Assembly: GCF_003096195.1 (NCBI RefSeq)
Contig: NZ_CP023004.1
Location: 4,110,934-4,174,933, forward strand
Direction: 5' to 3'
Length of the DNA stretch: 64,000 nucleotides
DNA from: Ereboglobus luteus
Lineage (GTDB): Bacteria; Verrucomicrobiota; Verrucomicrobiia; Opitutales; Opitutaceae
Part shown: piece by piece, positions 43,801 to 52,087 of the stretch
Layout: every line of letters starts with the position of its first letter
Position numbering within the stretch: the stretch's first letter is position 1
Position numbers and translations under genes: made by a program
Notes under the pieces: generated by a model
Seen by the model: the letters and a program-made list of their open reading frames with translations, nothing else
Database searches by the model: none
Told to the model about the DNA's origin: nothing

Positions 43801-46800
43801 GGAATTGCCGAATTCCGGCGACGCAAACGGCGGCGCAAAACATGAACTCCGCCGAGGAGCGCGAGCACAAGCAAATACCAAAGGCCGGGGGCGCCGCCGC
43901 CGTTTCCGTCGCTGATGCCGTTTCCGGAGGGCTGCTGCGAGGCGCCATTCACGGTGAGGGAAACGGGAGTGCTTTCCACCGAGCCCATCGGGTTGGTGGC
44001 TTGCACGCTGTAACGGCCGGCGTCGGTGCGCGTGACGGAGCTGATTGTGAGCGCAGATTCGGTCGCGCCAGCAATCGCCACGCCGTCCTTATACCATTGA
44101 TAGGTCGGTATGGGCGCCCCGGAAGCGACTGCTGTAAAGATGGCGCCCCGGCCCTCGTCAACCGTTTGCGCCTTGGGCAGTGTCGTGAAGTAGGGGCCGG
44201 CCTGAAGAACGCGGACAATGTGGTTGCCGGTGTCGAGGACGTAGATTTCGCCCGAGACCGAATCGATTGTTATGCCGCCGGGGGCGTTGAGCGTGGAGTC
44301 CTCGCCCGAACCGTCTTGCGAGCCGCTGCTGCCCGCCATGCCGGCAAAGGTGGAAACAGTGCCGGCAACGGTGTCGATGACACGAATGGTGTTGTTGCCG
44401 GTATCGGCCACATAGATGACACCCGCGGCGTCGACGGCGAGCGACTCGGGTGTGTTAAAGGTGGCGATGCTTGTCGAGCCGTTGGCACTGCCTGTCGAGC
44501 CCGCGATGCCGGCGACCGTTTCAACAACTCCGGTGGAGAGTTCGATGCGACGGATCATGCTGTTGCCCGTATCGGCAACGTAGAGGCAGGAGCAGTCGGC
44601 ATTGATCGCGATCCCCATGGGCAAGTCGAAGCCGGCGGCCGCGCCCGTGGCATTGGCCGTGCCGGGCGTGCCGCTGGCACCGGCGACGAGCGCGGTCTCG
44701 CAGGTGGCGGTGTTGATTTTGACGATGGTATGGTCGCCGGTATTTGCCACGTATAGATTACCAGAGGCGTCGATGACGAGACCGGTTGGCGCGTTGAGCG
44801 CGGGCGTGCCGGCAAGCACAAGCGTGGTCGCGACACCGGTGGCAATGTCGATTTTGACAATGCCATTTGCTCCGGTGTTGGCGACATAGAGGGCCGCGCC
44901 CGCGGCATCAATGACAACGGAAGCCGGGGCGTTGAGACCGGTGGCGAAGGTGGAGACGGTGCCGTCGGTCGCAATTTTGCGAATGGAACCGTTGCCGGTG
45001 TCGGCGACGTAGAGATTGCCGTTCTGATCGGCGACGCCGGCTCCGGGCGTGTTAAAACGCGCGTCGGAGGAAGGGCCGTCGGCCGAGCCGGGCGAGCCCG
45101 CCGAGCCGGCGAGCGTGGTGAGCGCCGAGGAACCGTTGATTGTGAAAGTGACCTGCTTGGTGCCGGGGCCGGTGGTGTTCATTGCAATGAGACTCACAAG
45201 ATAGGAACCGCTGGCCTCGGGCGTGCCGCTGATAACACCGGTCGAGGTGTTGACCGAAAGTCCGGGAGGCAGGTTGATGGCGGCAAAGGTCGTGGGCGAG
45301 TGCTCCGCGACAATCGAATAGGTGAAGGGTGTGCCTACCATGCCGATCGCGGAATCCGCGCCGCCGATGACAGGCGGGTGGATGACCACGACGACATTGA
45401 GCGTGGCGGCGCCTGTGCCGGCGTCGTTGGTCGCCTGCATCAAGGCTTGATAGGTGCCGGTAGTGACAAAAGTGCCGGAGATGACACCCGTGACCGGATC
45501 AAGGACAACGGTGGACGGAAACGCCATGATGTCCCCGGTGGCAACGGTGTTGTCCAAGCCGTAACTCGCGGGACTGTTGGTCGCGACGATTTGATGACTG
45601 AACAATTGGTATTGGGTTTGTGTCACGCTCTCCTTGGTAATTTCCGGCTTTGGCAATGATACGACGAGCTCGAGCGCGGCGGTGCCGGTGCCGGCGATGT
45701 TGCTGGCAAAGAGCGTGACCTCGCTTGTTCCGAGCGTCTTGGCCTTGCCGGTGATCTGGCCGGTCACGGTGTTGATCTCCAAGCCGGCGGGCAACCCGGT
45801 GGCGTTGAATGCAGTGGGATTGTTGTCCGCCTCGATTGCATAAACATAAGTCGCGTTTATGACGGCGACGCTGCGCGCCGCGCTTGTGATGACGGGCGCG
45901 GGAGGCAGGGTCGCGTAGGAAATGACCGTAAGCGTTTCGGTGGTGATTCCGGAATCGTTGCTGGCGGTCAGCGTGATCGCATAGGTGCCCGCCGCGAGCG
46001 TGCCGCTGATGATATTGGTTGACGGATCGTAGGAAAGGCCGGCGGGCAAATCGGTGGCATTGAGTTGCGTGGGATTCGACGGGTCACTAGTCGCCGTGAG
46101 CGTGTAGGTAAAAGCATCGCCCGTCATGACGTCTGCCTTGAGCGGACTGGTTATGACTGCCTTGGCAACCTCGCCGCCGGCGATAATGACCTGAACCTTG
46201 GACCCGACGATGACTATATCGGCCGTGATTGCGGGGTCGGCCGGGTAGGACCATGTGAAGGTGGGCGAACCGGTGATGTTGCCATCGGCCTCGAGGATGG
46301 TGTGAGTGCCGTTAATGAGCCTGACACCCTCGGGCACAACCGGTGTGACAGTCATCCGTGTCGAGCCGAGCGCGACCGAGCCCCTGACGGCAAGACCGGA
46401 AATCGTGGCCTCCTCATCGGATGCGAAGACAAGAGTGGAATCATCGGCATAGGTGACATTGCCTGCGACAACACCGGTGCCGCCAAACGCCGCGGAGCCG
46501 GATACCGTGACAGCAGTCGTGCCTGAAAATTCGCCGGTCAGGTAAAGCATACCCGCGGAAACCATCGTGGGGCCGGTGTGGGTGCTCTTGCCGCTGAGTG
46601 TAAAGCGGCCGGTGCCAACCTTGATCAAACCGGCGGGATTGCTTGCCGTTTTGTTCTCAATGGCCCCGTTGAAAACCGTGTCGAGGTTTTTTCCGCCGAT
46701 CTGGTAGTGCGTATACATGGGAGCGGTGGTGGCCTCGCGACTGACCAGTCTCTCAGTGGTTCCGCTGCTGGAAAGCGCGCCAATGACAACCGTGCCCGAA

Positions 46801-49800
46801 ACGCAACTTTGCCTGTGGGGTTCGATGTAGGCGTTGTCGAGAACGATGCTGGTGTTGGCCCACTCGGTGCCCTTGAATGCCGAGTAGCCGTTGGTGCCAT
46901 TGAGCGGGCGCACCCAGCGTTGCGTGGACGACGCGGTGTTGACGCGCAGTTCCCCTGAGAATTCGCTGAAGGTATCGACAAACAACTCGATATTGCTGCC
47001 GGCGGTGATCGTGAGAGTGCCCGAACCTCTTATGGGGCTGGCGAAACGCGTGGTGCGATTGGTTCTGATCCCGCCCGTGCTACCCTCCGGAACATAGATC
47101 GGCTGCTCGAAAAGGAGCGTGACGCTTGCCGTGCTGTCCAGCGCAAGCGTGCCGCCCGTCAGCACAACCGGCCCGTAGCCGGAAAGCAAATAGGACGTGG
47201 TGGGATGATAGAGTTTCAGCATGCCCTCCTGCAGCGTGCTCGTGCCGGAGAATGCCGCGTGCGTGCCGGAAAATGCCAGCGTGCCAATGCCTTTTTTTAC
47301 AATGGGAATGTCGCCGGAGAGTCCGCCGCCTGAGCCGGGATCAATTGTCAAATCGCGCGCGGACACATCGACAGTGAGCGACGCGGGGGTGATGATTCCG
47401 GAAATGCTCACGGTGCCGCTGGCCGAGGTGTCGTTAAAGAGCACGCGGTCGCCATCGGCATAATTGGTGGCCGAGCTCGCGCCGGTCATGATCCAGTTGG
47501 TCGTGGTTTTGTCCCATGTGTCGTCAACGGAGCCGGTCCAAACGAGCGTGCCCGCCTCGACAGGGGCGATGATGGAGATCACGAGCGTGGCAGTGCCGTC
47601 GCCGTAGCTGTTGCTCGCGGTGAGCGTGACACGGGTGCCGCCGGCGGCGGTGAGCGTGCCGGTGATGCGACCGCTGGCGTCGATGGAAAGCCCCTCGGGC
47701 AGCGGCTCGGCCGCGAAGGAGGTGGGCGTGTTGGTCGCCGTGATTTGGTAGTCGAATGGCTGGCCCAGCGTGCCCGTCACGACGAGTTCGCTGGTGATGG
47801 CGGGCGCGAGCGAATACACGGTCAATTCAAGCGTTTTCGTGTCGGAGCCGACGAGGTTTGACGCGGTGAGGGTGATGTTGCTCGTGCCGGTGACAGTCGG
47901 CGTGCCGGAGATCTCACGAGTCTCCGAGTCGAAGCTAAGTCCCGAGGGCAAGCCGGTGGCGGCGAACGTTGTCGGTTCGCCGGTCGCAGTGAGCGTGTAG
48001 GAAAAGGGTTCGTCCACCAGGGCGGTTGCGGTGGTCGCGCTGGTGATCACAGGGACGGAGTAAGCGCTAAGTGTGAGCGTGGCAGTGCCGGTGCCGACAG
48101 CGTTGGTTGCGCCAAGTTCGATGATGCTCGTGCCCGAGGACAAAATTGTGCCGGAGATGAGGCCGCTCGCCGAGGCGATTGACAGGTCGGCAGGCAATGG
48201 GCTGGCGGAGTAACCCGTGGGATATTCCGTAGCGACGATTTGATAATTAAACACCTCGCCAACCGTGCCCGTGACCTCGAGTGAACTGGTGATGGCCGGC
48301 ACATTGCCGGGAGGCGGCGGCTCGGAGATGGTGATTTCGAGTATCTTGGAATCGGAGCCGCCAAGATTGGTTGCCGAGATGGTGACATTGCTCGTGCCGG
48401 CGGCTGTCGCCGTGCCGGAGATGACGCCGCTGGCGGTGTTGATACTCAGCCCCGAGGGTAAGCCAATCGCATCATAACTCGCGGGATTGTTGCTCGCGAC
48501 GATGGTGTAAGTGAAGGCTTCGCCAATCGTGCCGCTCGCGGTGAGCAGGCTGGTGATGACCGGCGCGTCAGGAAGCGATGCGGTTATTTCCACGGTTATG
48601 GTGTTGGCGTCCTGGCCGAGAACAGCCGACACGCCCGTGCCCGAGTAAACCCAGGAAAGCGTCGGCGCGCCGGTGATGCCGCCGGCGGCGCGGAGCAACG
48701 TGTAGGTGCCGGAAACGAGCAAGCCGCCCTCGGGGACGACCGGCGAGATGTCGAGTGTGGAACCAAGCGTGACGGAGCCCGCTACATCCATGCCGAGGAG
48801 CGAACCGGATGCAACCGCGGTGGACAAAAGCGTGGCGCCGTCGGCGTAAGTGACATTGCCGGCGACCGTGCCGGAACCGCCGAAGGCCGCGCTGGTGGAA
48901 ACACTGACCGCGCTGGCACCGGCAAGCTGGCCGGTGACATGGAGCGCGCCGGCGCTGATGGTGGTCGCGCCGGTATAGGTATGGGCATTTGTGAGCGTGA
49001 GCATGCCCGTGCCGACTTTGGTGAGCGCGGCATTGGTCTCGATGGAACCGGCGTATGAAGTGTCGAGGTTTTTGCCGCCAATCTCATAGGTGACAAGTCC
49101 GTTGCTTCCGCCAAGAAGTTTTGCACTCGCACTCGATCCGGCGAGAGAACCGATGGCCATGGTGTTTCCATACGAAGCCGTGTTCGGCAAAAGACCCACG
49201 GAGCCATCAATGACAAGAGCGGTGTTTGTCCAGCTCGTTCCCGGAACGGCGACCGGCTGGGCGGAAGAAAGTTTGTTCAAACCTATGCGCGCGGTGCCCG
49301 AACCGGCCAAGCGCAATTCGCCGCTGAATCCAGTGAAGTCGTTTTGAAAATCCGCCCGGGAAACCGTGGTATTGATATTCAGAATCAAGGTTCCGGAACC
49401 AAGCACACCACCGTTGAGTGCAAAACGGTTTGGCGTGGTGATCTCGCCCGTCACTCCCGCCGGCACGGTGAAAGATTGATCGAGGTTTGGCTGGTTGCTG
49501 TTTGACGCCGCGGTGAGCGAATAGGTTCCGCCGGCGAAGACGATCGGTCCCGTGCACATGACGATATTTGATGCCGGGGCATAGGTTCGGAATATGCCTG
49601 CCTCAATGGTGACCGTGCCGCTGAAGCCGGTATTCGTCGCCGAAAAAATAAGCGCGCCCATGCCTGCTTTGCGCAGAGGAATATTGCCGTTGATGCCAAA
49701 GCCCGATGCGGGCGCAAAGGTCAGATCGCGTGTCACATCAACCGTGATCGCCGAGGGTGTAACCGCGCCGGGGATGTTGATGGTGTCGGTCGTCGAGGTA

Positions 49801-50069
49801 TTGTCGAAAGTGACGGCGTCGCCAGCGGCGAAGGCTGCGGGAGCAGCACCGTTGATCCAGTTGGATGTGGAGGTGTCCCAGTTGCCATCGACATCGCCCG
49901 TCCAAACAAGATCCGCGGCCTTCAATCCCGCTTGGAAACAACCAAGCGCCACGGCAAACGAGCTCACGATCATGCGCAGGCGTTTTTGGTGTGAGGCGGT
50001 CGCAACGTGTCTGAACGTGCGTGTCGGATGGATGGGTTCGTTGTGCATGGATTTGTGAAATGGGGACAT
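40848..50069 (-). CDS. 3,073-residue fusion: surface adhesin-like protein joined to TonB-dependent receptor
   Basis: Residues about 1-50 hold an extended signal peptide. Then: autotransporter-type strand module (50-495), four putative-Ig He_PIG repeats (500-835), a second strand module (840-1295), four more He_PIG repeats (1300-1640), NHL repeats (1645-1955; GNLYVADTGNGSIRKI), an Ig domain (1960-2045), a Gly-rich linker and a hydrophobic/Arg tail GLWYLLVLALLGGVHVLRRR. That tail normally ends a protein. Here the frame continues through a second signal-like segment (IPFAIVATLFVFHAFGSLPL, then QAQAQ), a carboxypeptidase-regulatory domain, the plug (NVVATDAFGNLIDTNAGELL) and a barrel ending INFVLKYNL. 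Own CCC-N8-GGG promoter. Confidence 0.85.
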   Translation of the reverse strand: MSPFHKSMHNEPIHPTRTFRHVATASHQKRLRMIVSSFAVALGCFQAGLKAADLVWTGDVDGNWDTSTSNWINGAAPAAFAAGDAVTFDNTSTTDTINIPGAVTPSAITVDVTRDLTFAPASGFGINGNIPLRKAGMGALIFSATNTGFSGTVTIEAGIFRTYAPASNIVMCTGPIVFAGGTYSLTAASNSNQPNLDQSFTVPAGVTGEITTPNRFALNGGVLGSGTLILNINTTVSRADFQNDFTGFSGELRLAGSGTARIGLNKLSSAQPVAVPGTSWTNTALVIDGSVGLLPNTASYGNTMAIGSLAGSSASAKLLGGSNGLVTYEIGGKNLDTSYAGSIETNAALTKVGTGMLTLTNAHTYTGATTISAGALHVTGQLAGASAVSVSTSAAFGGSGTVAGNVTYADGATLLSTAVASGSLLGMDVAGSVTLGSTLDISPVVPEGGLLVSGTYTLLRAAGGITGAPTLSWVYSGTGVSAVLGQDANTITVEITASLPDAPVITSLLTASGTIGEAFTYTIVASNNPASYDAIGLPSGLSINTASGVISGTATAAGTSNVTISATNLGGSDSKILEITISEPPPPGNVPAITSSLEVTGTVGEVFNYQIVATEYPTGYSASPLPADLSIASASGLISGTILSSGTSIIELGATNAVGTGTATLTLSAYSVPVITSATTATALVDEPFSYTLTATGEPTTFAATGLPSGLSFDSETREISGTPTVTGTSNITLTASNLVGSDTKTLELTVYSLAPAITSELVVTGTLGQPFDYQITATNTPTSFAAEPLPEGLSIDASGRITGTLTAAGGTRVTLTASNSYGDGTATLVISIIAPVEAGTLVWTGSVDDTWDKTTTNWIMTGASSATNYADGDRVLFNDTSASGTVSISGIITPASLTVDVSARDLTIDPGSGGGLSGDIPIVKKGIGTLAFSGTHAAFSGTSTLQEGMLKLYHPTTSYLLSGYGPVVLTGGTLALDSTASVTLLFEQPIYVPEGSTGGIRTNRTTRFASPIRGSGTLTITAGSNIELFVDTFSEFSGELRVNTASSTQRWVRPLNGTNGYSAFKGTEWANTSIVLDNAYIEPHRQSCVSGTVVIGALSSSGTTERLVSREATTAPMYTHYQIGGKNLDTVFNGAIENKTASNPAGLIKVGTGRFTLSGKSTHTGPTMVSAGMLYLTGEFSGTTAVTVSGSAAFGGTGVVAGNVTYADDSTLVFASDEEATISGLAVRGSVALGSTRMTVTPVVPEGVRLINGTHTILEADGNITGSPTFTWSYPADPAITADIVIVGSKVQVIIAGGEVAKAVITSPLKADVMTGDAFTYTLTATSDPSNPTQLNATDLPAGLSYDPSTNIISGTLAAGTYAITLTASNDSGITTETLTVISYATLPPAPVITSAARSVAVINATYVYAIEADNNPTAFNATGLPAGLEINTVTGQITGKAKTLGTSEVTLFASNIAGTGTAALELVVSLPKPEITKESVTQTQYQLFSHQIVATNSPASYGLDNTVATGDIMAFPSTVVLDPVTGVISGTFVTTGTYQALMQATNDAGTGAATLNVVVVIHPPVIGGADSAIGMVGTPFTYSIVAEHSPTTFAAINLPPGLSVNTSTGVISGTPEASGSYLVSLIAMNTTGPGTKQVTFTINGSSALTTLAGSAGSPGSADGPSSDARFNTPGAGVADQNGNLYVADTGNGSIRKIATDGTVSTFATGLNAPASVVIDAAGAALYVANTGANGIVKIDIATGVATTLVLAGTPALNAPTGLVIDASGNLYVANTGDHTIVKINTATCETALVAGASGTPGTANATGAAAGFDLPMGIAINADCSCLYVADTGNSMIRRIELSTGVVETVAGIAGSTGSANGSTSIATFNTPESLAVDAAGVIYVADTGNNTIRVIDTVAGTVSTFAGMAGSSGSQDGSGEDSTLNAPGGITIDSVSGEIYVLDTGNHIVRVLQAGPYFTTLPKAQTVDEGRGAIFTAVASGAPIPTYQWYKDGVAIAGATESALTISSVTRTDAGRYSVQATNPMGSVESTPVSLTVNGASQQPSGNGISDGNGGGAPGLWYLLVLALLGGVHVLRRRLRRRNSAIPFAIVATLFVFHAFGSLPLQAQAQTTGVVTGKVSSAKTGVALASAQVFVDSQGTPVLTESDGTFRIGNLAPGEHTVRVAYVDLDDQTKTVTIESGVAVHVEFVMSSDVYLLEKFVVSSEREGQSAAVQRQRQSDVMKNVVATDAFGNLIDTNAGELLKNLPGIFVDYAGEDVGSFSIRGIGSDQGTMSVDGNEFANSSTNPETSTERGVALKNFSIASIESIEVYKSPPPSSPANANGGVINMISKNAFDQKGRRIRIDTSMGLNTAALDWDPVPTGNRSPARSWSPGANVYYSEAFLGNRLGISLNANAYETYRFNNTIGDQGYIFDRPNTSDLPTADMSGYMSDTRLTEAVSKRRNRSLTFNTDFKISRTTSISLKTSYNDWKDLGGGSVAARLNTTNNGTVIKSASNFNTVEVEGAYVGMTVGGAPDKQGYGQAWSINPGVKHQFGGIRIDYDGYISRAFTHRAQGLNSITYNSPRGHYIFDNLQSNDGPTIRQLGITPQNDYLDLDNYSGLIINTSDSLMVDEKSGAKANIRIPAMLLGHPLSIRAGSSYTSWTRNRHTYKKNYTLNDSNASRPGYSEFYDPVRKDSWEFTDTAVPNWISPWKVLDYFNENPDMFTLDESTHRQSLYRYTNELTEDVVSGYMMGSWQIHNLNIMAGVRYEHTSTEASGFQTDGRLSNTDPLYYSMVSGKKSYDNWFPNVQLKYEPLANLIFRAAYTTSIGRPKLEYLLPSDSYTVSSSAQTVTINKKNTGLKPQYSNNYDISVEYYLPHGGVISGGVFRKDITDFILETSGLLADVAPDLVEQYQSLYEQYPNYDIYYGSAFNIGTAKMDGFEISYRQRLSFLPSFLKNIEFYESFSYIKPKGDIDVVNLKRKVSNTRITYRGNGWSIQAGYNWFGRYLRRSPSTLTNPDGSITMGNDGTYTKASGRLDLSFTYQFSRNWSLSCDWRNVLNEPDEYERFGRLVRYYRAGTTINFVLKYNL

Positions 50070-50123
50070 GGCGAACTAAAACGTGAAAGGGGAATGGCGA
50101 GGGTTTGGGTGCAGTATTTGCTT

Positions 50124-50170
50124 AGGATACCAAATGAAGTAAGAGATACCGCATCCCTATTTTTAGGGAT
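50124..50170 (-). promoter_or_regulatory. Putative activator-dependent promoter of the TonB-fusion gene (CCC-N8-GGG site plus -10)
   Basis: ATCCCTATTTTTAGGGAT (50153-50170) is a near-perfect palindrome. On the minus strand, 25 bases past the GGG, is TATCCT (50124-50129) within TTTGGTATCCT. There is no -35 match in the expected place, as expected for a promoter needing an activator. The palindrome is 17 of 18 bases identical to the one at 57061-57078. Confidence 0.6.
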
Positions 50171-50257
50171 CTTGCCGCATGATTTTTTTTATTTAGTCCG
50201 CACACAGGGCAGCACGCCTAAAATAATCCATGGAACAAACACTGCAAAATTATGCTA

Positions 50258-52069
50258 TCATTGCGGCACTTCCAAGCGCAGATAATCATACATGATGTTT
50301 TTAGCCACGGCGTTGGCGCCTTGGTGTTCGAGGGCGATTTCGTTTTGCCCTTCGCGCAGCCAGTCCGCGGGGAATCGCACGTCGCGCGCGGTGTATTGGC
50401 CGTGGATGCCGGCGCGCATCATCGCGTTGTCTTTCGGCAAATCGCGCACGATGGCGGCCTCGCGCCCGTTGACGAGGACGCGCAGGATGCTGTTGTGCGC
50501 CCCGGCAATCGCGAGGTGCAGCACGGCGTCGCCGCCGCCGGTCGATATGGATTTGTCGCAGTCAAATAAGATTCGCCATGTGGCGCCGCGATACGTGCCG
50601 TCGGGCTGGATGCGCGCGATTTGCGCATAGTTCCAGTCGCGACGGGGATCGCTTTTGCCGATGATGTAGGTGATGTCGTTTGGAAAGTCTTTCGGATACT
50701 CGAGCCACAGTCCCCATCGACGGTGATTGTCGCCATGACGAAATTCCCGCGCCGTGCGGTCGGGCGTGCCGATTTCCCAGAGCTGACGTCCGTGGCGCAC
50801 CGGCGTCCAGATGAGATCGCCGAGCGCGGTTGTCGCTCCGGGATTCACGGCGATGTCGTCGCGGCGAAACTCGCCAAGCACGCCGTCAACAAATGCGTAG
50901 AGCGTGTGGTTTCCGGCGCGGACGGAGGGGATGTGGAAATTTCCTCGCGCATCGGCGCGCGTCCAATACTGGTAGTTGCGCGCCTGCCGCTGCCAGTCGG
51001 GCGACGGCTCGGCGAGACCGACCCACGCGTTCGCGGCGTTGGCGGCGGGCGACTGCGGATCGCGAACAACAAGGCGTCCGCCGACCGCGCCGCGCTCGGC
51101 GGCTTTTGCGAAAGCGGGATGATCGAGCCAGGGCGCGGGCCATGCGGCGCGCTCCGCCGCGGCCTGGCGTTCGGCGTCGGCGCGAAGCGCGGCGGGGTCA
51201 GCGTTTTCGTTGAGATAAAGCATCCAGGGGCCGTAAACTTTTTGCCATGCGCGACCGGCGGGGGCGATTGTGTTCGGCGCGCCGTAGTGCGAGCACGCGA
51301 GGATTTTCAGGAGAATGCGCTGCCAGTGCGCGGTGTTGTGCTGGCGCGTGGGACCGCCGTTTTGGTCCTCGGTGCTGCCGTAAATAATCCAGCAGCCGAG
51401 GCGGGAGTTGCCGCCAATCCAGCCGTGCGCATAGTGCCCGCCGGCATCGGTGAAGTAGTGATATTTGTCGGTGATTTGATTCTTCCACGGGCCGCCGGTG
51501 AAACGCATGGATTCCTTCGGGCCGAGAATTTCAAAAGGCGTGTCGGCCGGGGGAAGTTCGCGAAAACGGTCGGCATCGACGGCAATGGTATCGAAAAGTT
51601 TGTCGCTGACTCGCGAAACAAAACGCGCCTGCGCCATGGTGAACGCGGCGCGGTCCGCCGGATGAGTGAAGACGGCGAACATGCGCAGCGCGCGCTCGCC
51701 GGGGAGCATCACATAGTGGAGCGCGACGTCGATTTCGCCGCGGCCGTTTTGGGCAAAAACGAGCTCGGCTTTTTGTCCGGCATTTTTTGCGGGATCGGCG
51801 GCGATGGTGAGCGCCGGACGCGCGAGGTGATTATTTTTTCCGGTGTGCCAGTCGAGATAACTGGGCGAGGCGAGGACGGCGCGCTCACCGAGGCTGAATT
51901 GCGCGAGGTTGCCCGTGGCGCGGTCAATCTCGGCGCGAACAAGACCGTTGGAGAGGATGATCGTCTTGTCGTGCCGCTCAAGCGTCACAAGCCCGGTTGC
52001 AACGGCGGCTGCGCAAAGCGACTGGCAAGCGAACAGGATTGTGACGACAAGAAGCGGCAGGTGGCGCAT
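50258..52069 (-). CDS. Rhamnogalacturonan lyase, PL4 family
   Basis: 603 residues, signal peptide LPLLVVTILFACQSLCAAA. The N-terminal beta-sandwich catalytic domain has NGLVRAEIDRATGNLAQFSL and the PL4 active-site region WKNQITDKYHYFTDAGGHYA plus HGWIGGNSRLGCWIIYGSTE. A domain II FnIII-like module (RLVVRDPQSPAANAANAWVG ... GNFHIPSVRAGNHTLYAFVD) and a domain III carbohydrate-binding module (WEIGTPDRTAREFRHGDNHR, EIALEHQGANAVAKNIMYDY) complete the usual three-part layout. It cleaves between rhamnose and galacturonate. It starts 18 bases after the PL9-like gene, so both come from the same promoter. Confidence 0.92.
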   Translation of the reverse strand: MRHLPLLVVTILFACQSLCAAAVATGLVTLERHDKTIILSNGLVRAEIDRATGNLAQFSLGERAVLASPSYLDWHTGKNNHLARPALTIAADPAKNAGQKAELVFAQNGRGEIDVALHYVMLPGERALRMFAVFTHPADRAAFTMAQARFVSRVSDKLFDTIAVDADRFRELPPADTPFEILGPKESMRFTGGPWKNQITDKYHYFTDAGGHYAHGWIGGNSRLGCWIIYGSTEDQNGGPTRQHNTAHWQRILLKILACSHYGAPNTIAPAGRAWQKVYGPWMLYLNENADPAALRADAERQAAAERAAWPAPWLDHPAFAKAAERGAVGGRLVVRDPQSPAANAANAWVGLAEPSPDWQRQARNYQYWTRADARGNFHIPSVRAGNHTLYAFVDGVLGEFRRDDIAVNPGATTALGDLIWTPVRHGRQLWEIGTPDRTAREFRHGDNHRRWGLWLEYPKDFPNDITYIIGKSDPRRDWNYAQIARIQPDGTYRGATWRILFDCDKSISTGGGDAVLHLAIAGAHNSILRVLVNGREAAIVRDLPKDNAMMRAGIHGQYTARDVRFPADWLREGQNEIALEHQGANAVAKNIMYDYLRLEVPQ

Positions 52070-52087
52070 GGCTTTAATCGGAGTGGA

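Noticed and set aside
44200..48600. Regularly spaced similar DNA segments that could suggest a CRISPR or tandem array
   Set aside because: They are about 240-260 bases apart, diverged, and translate to He_PIG and NHL repeats; no short identical repeats with unique spacers.
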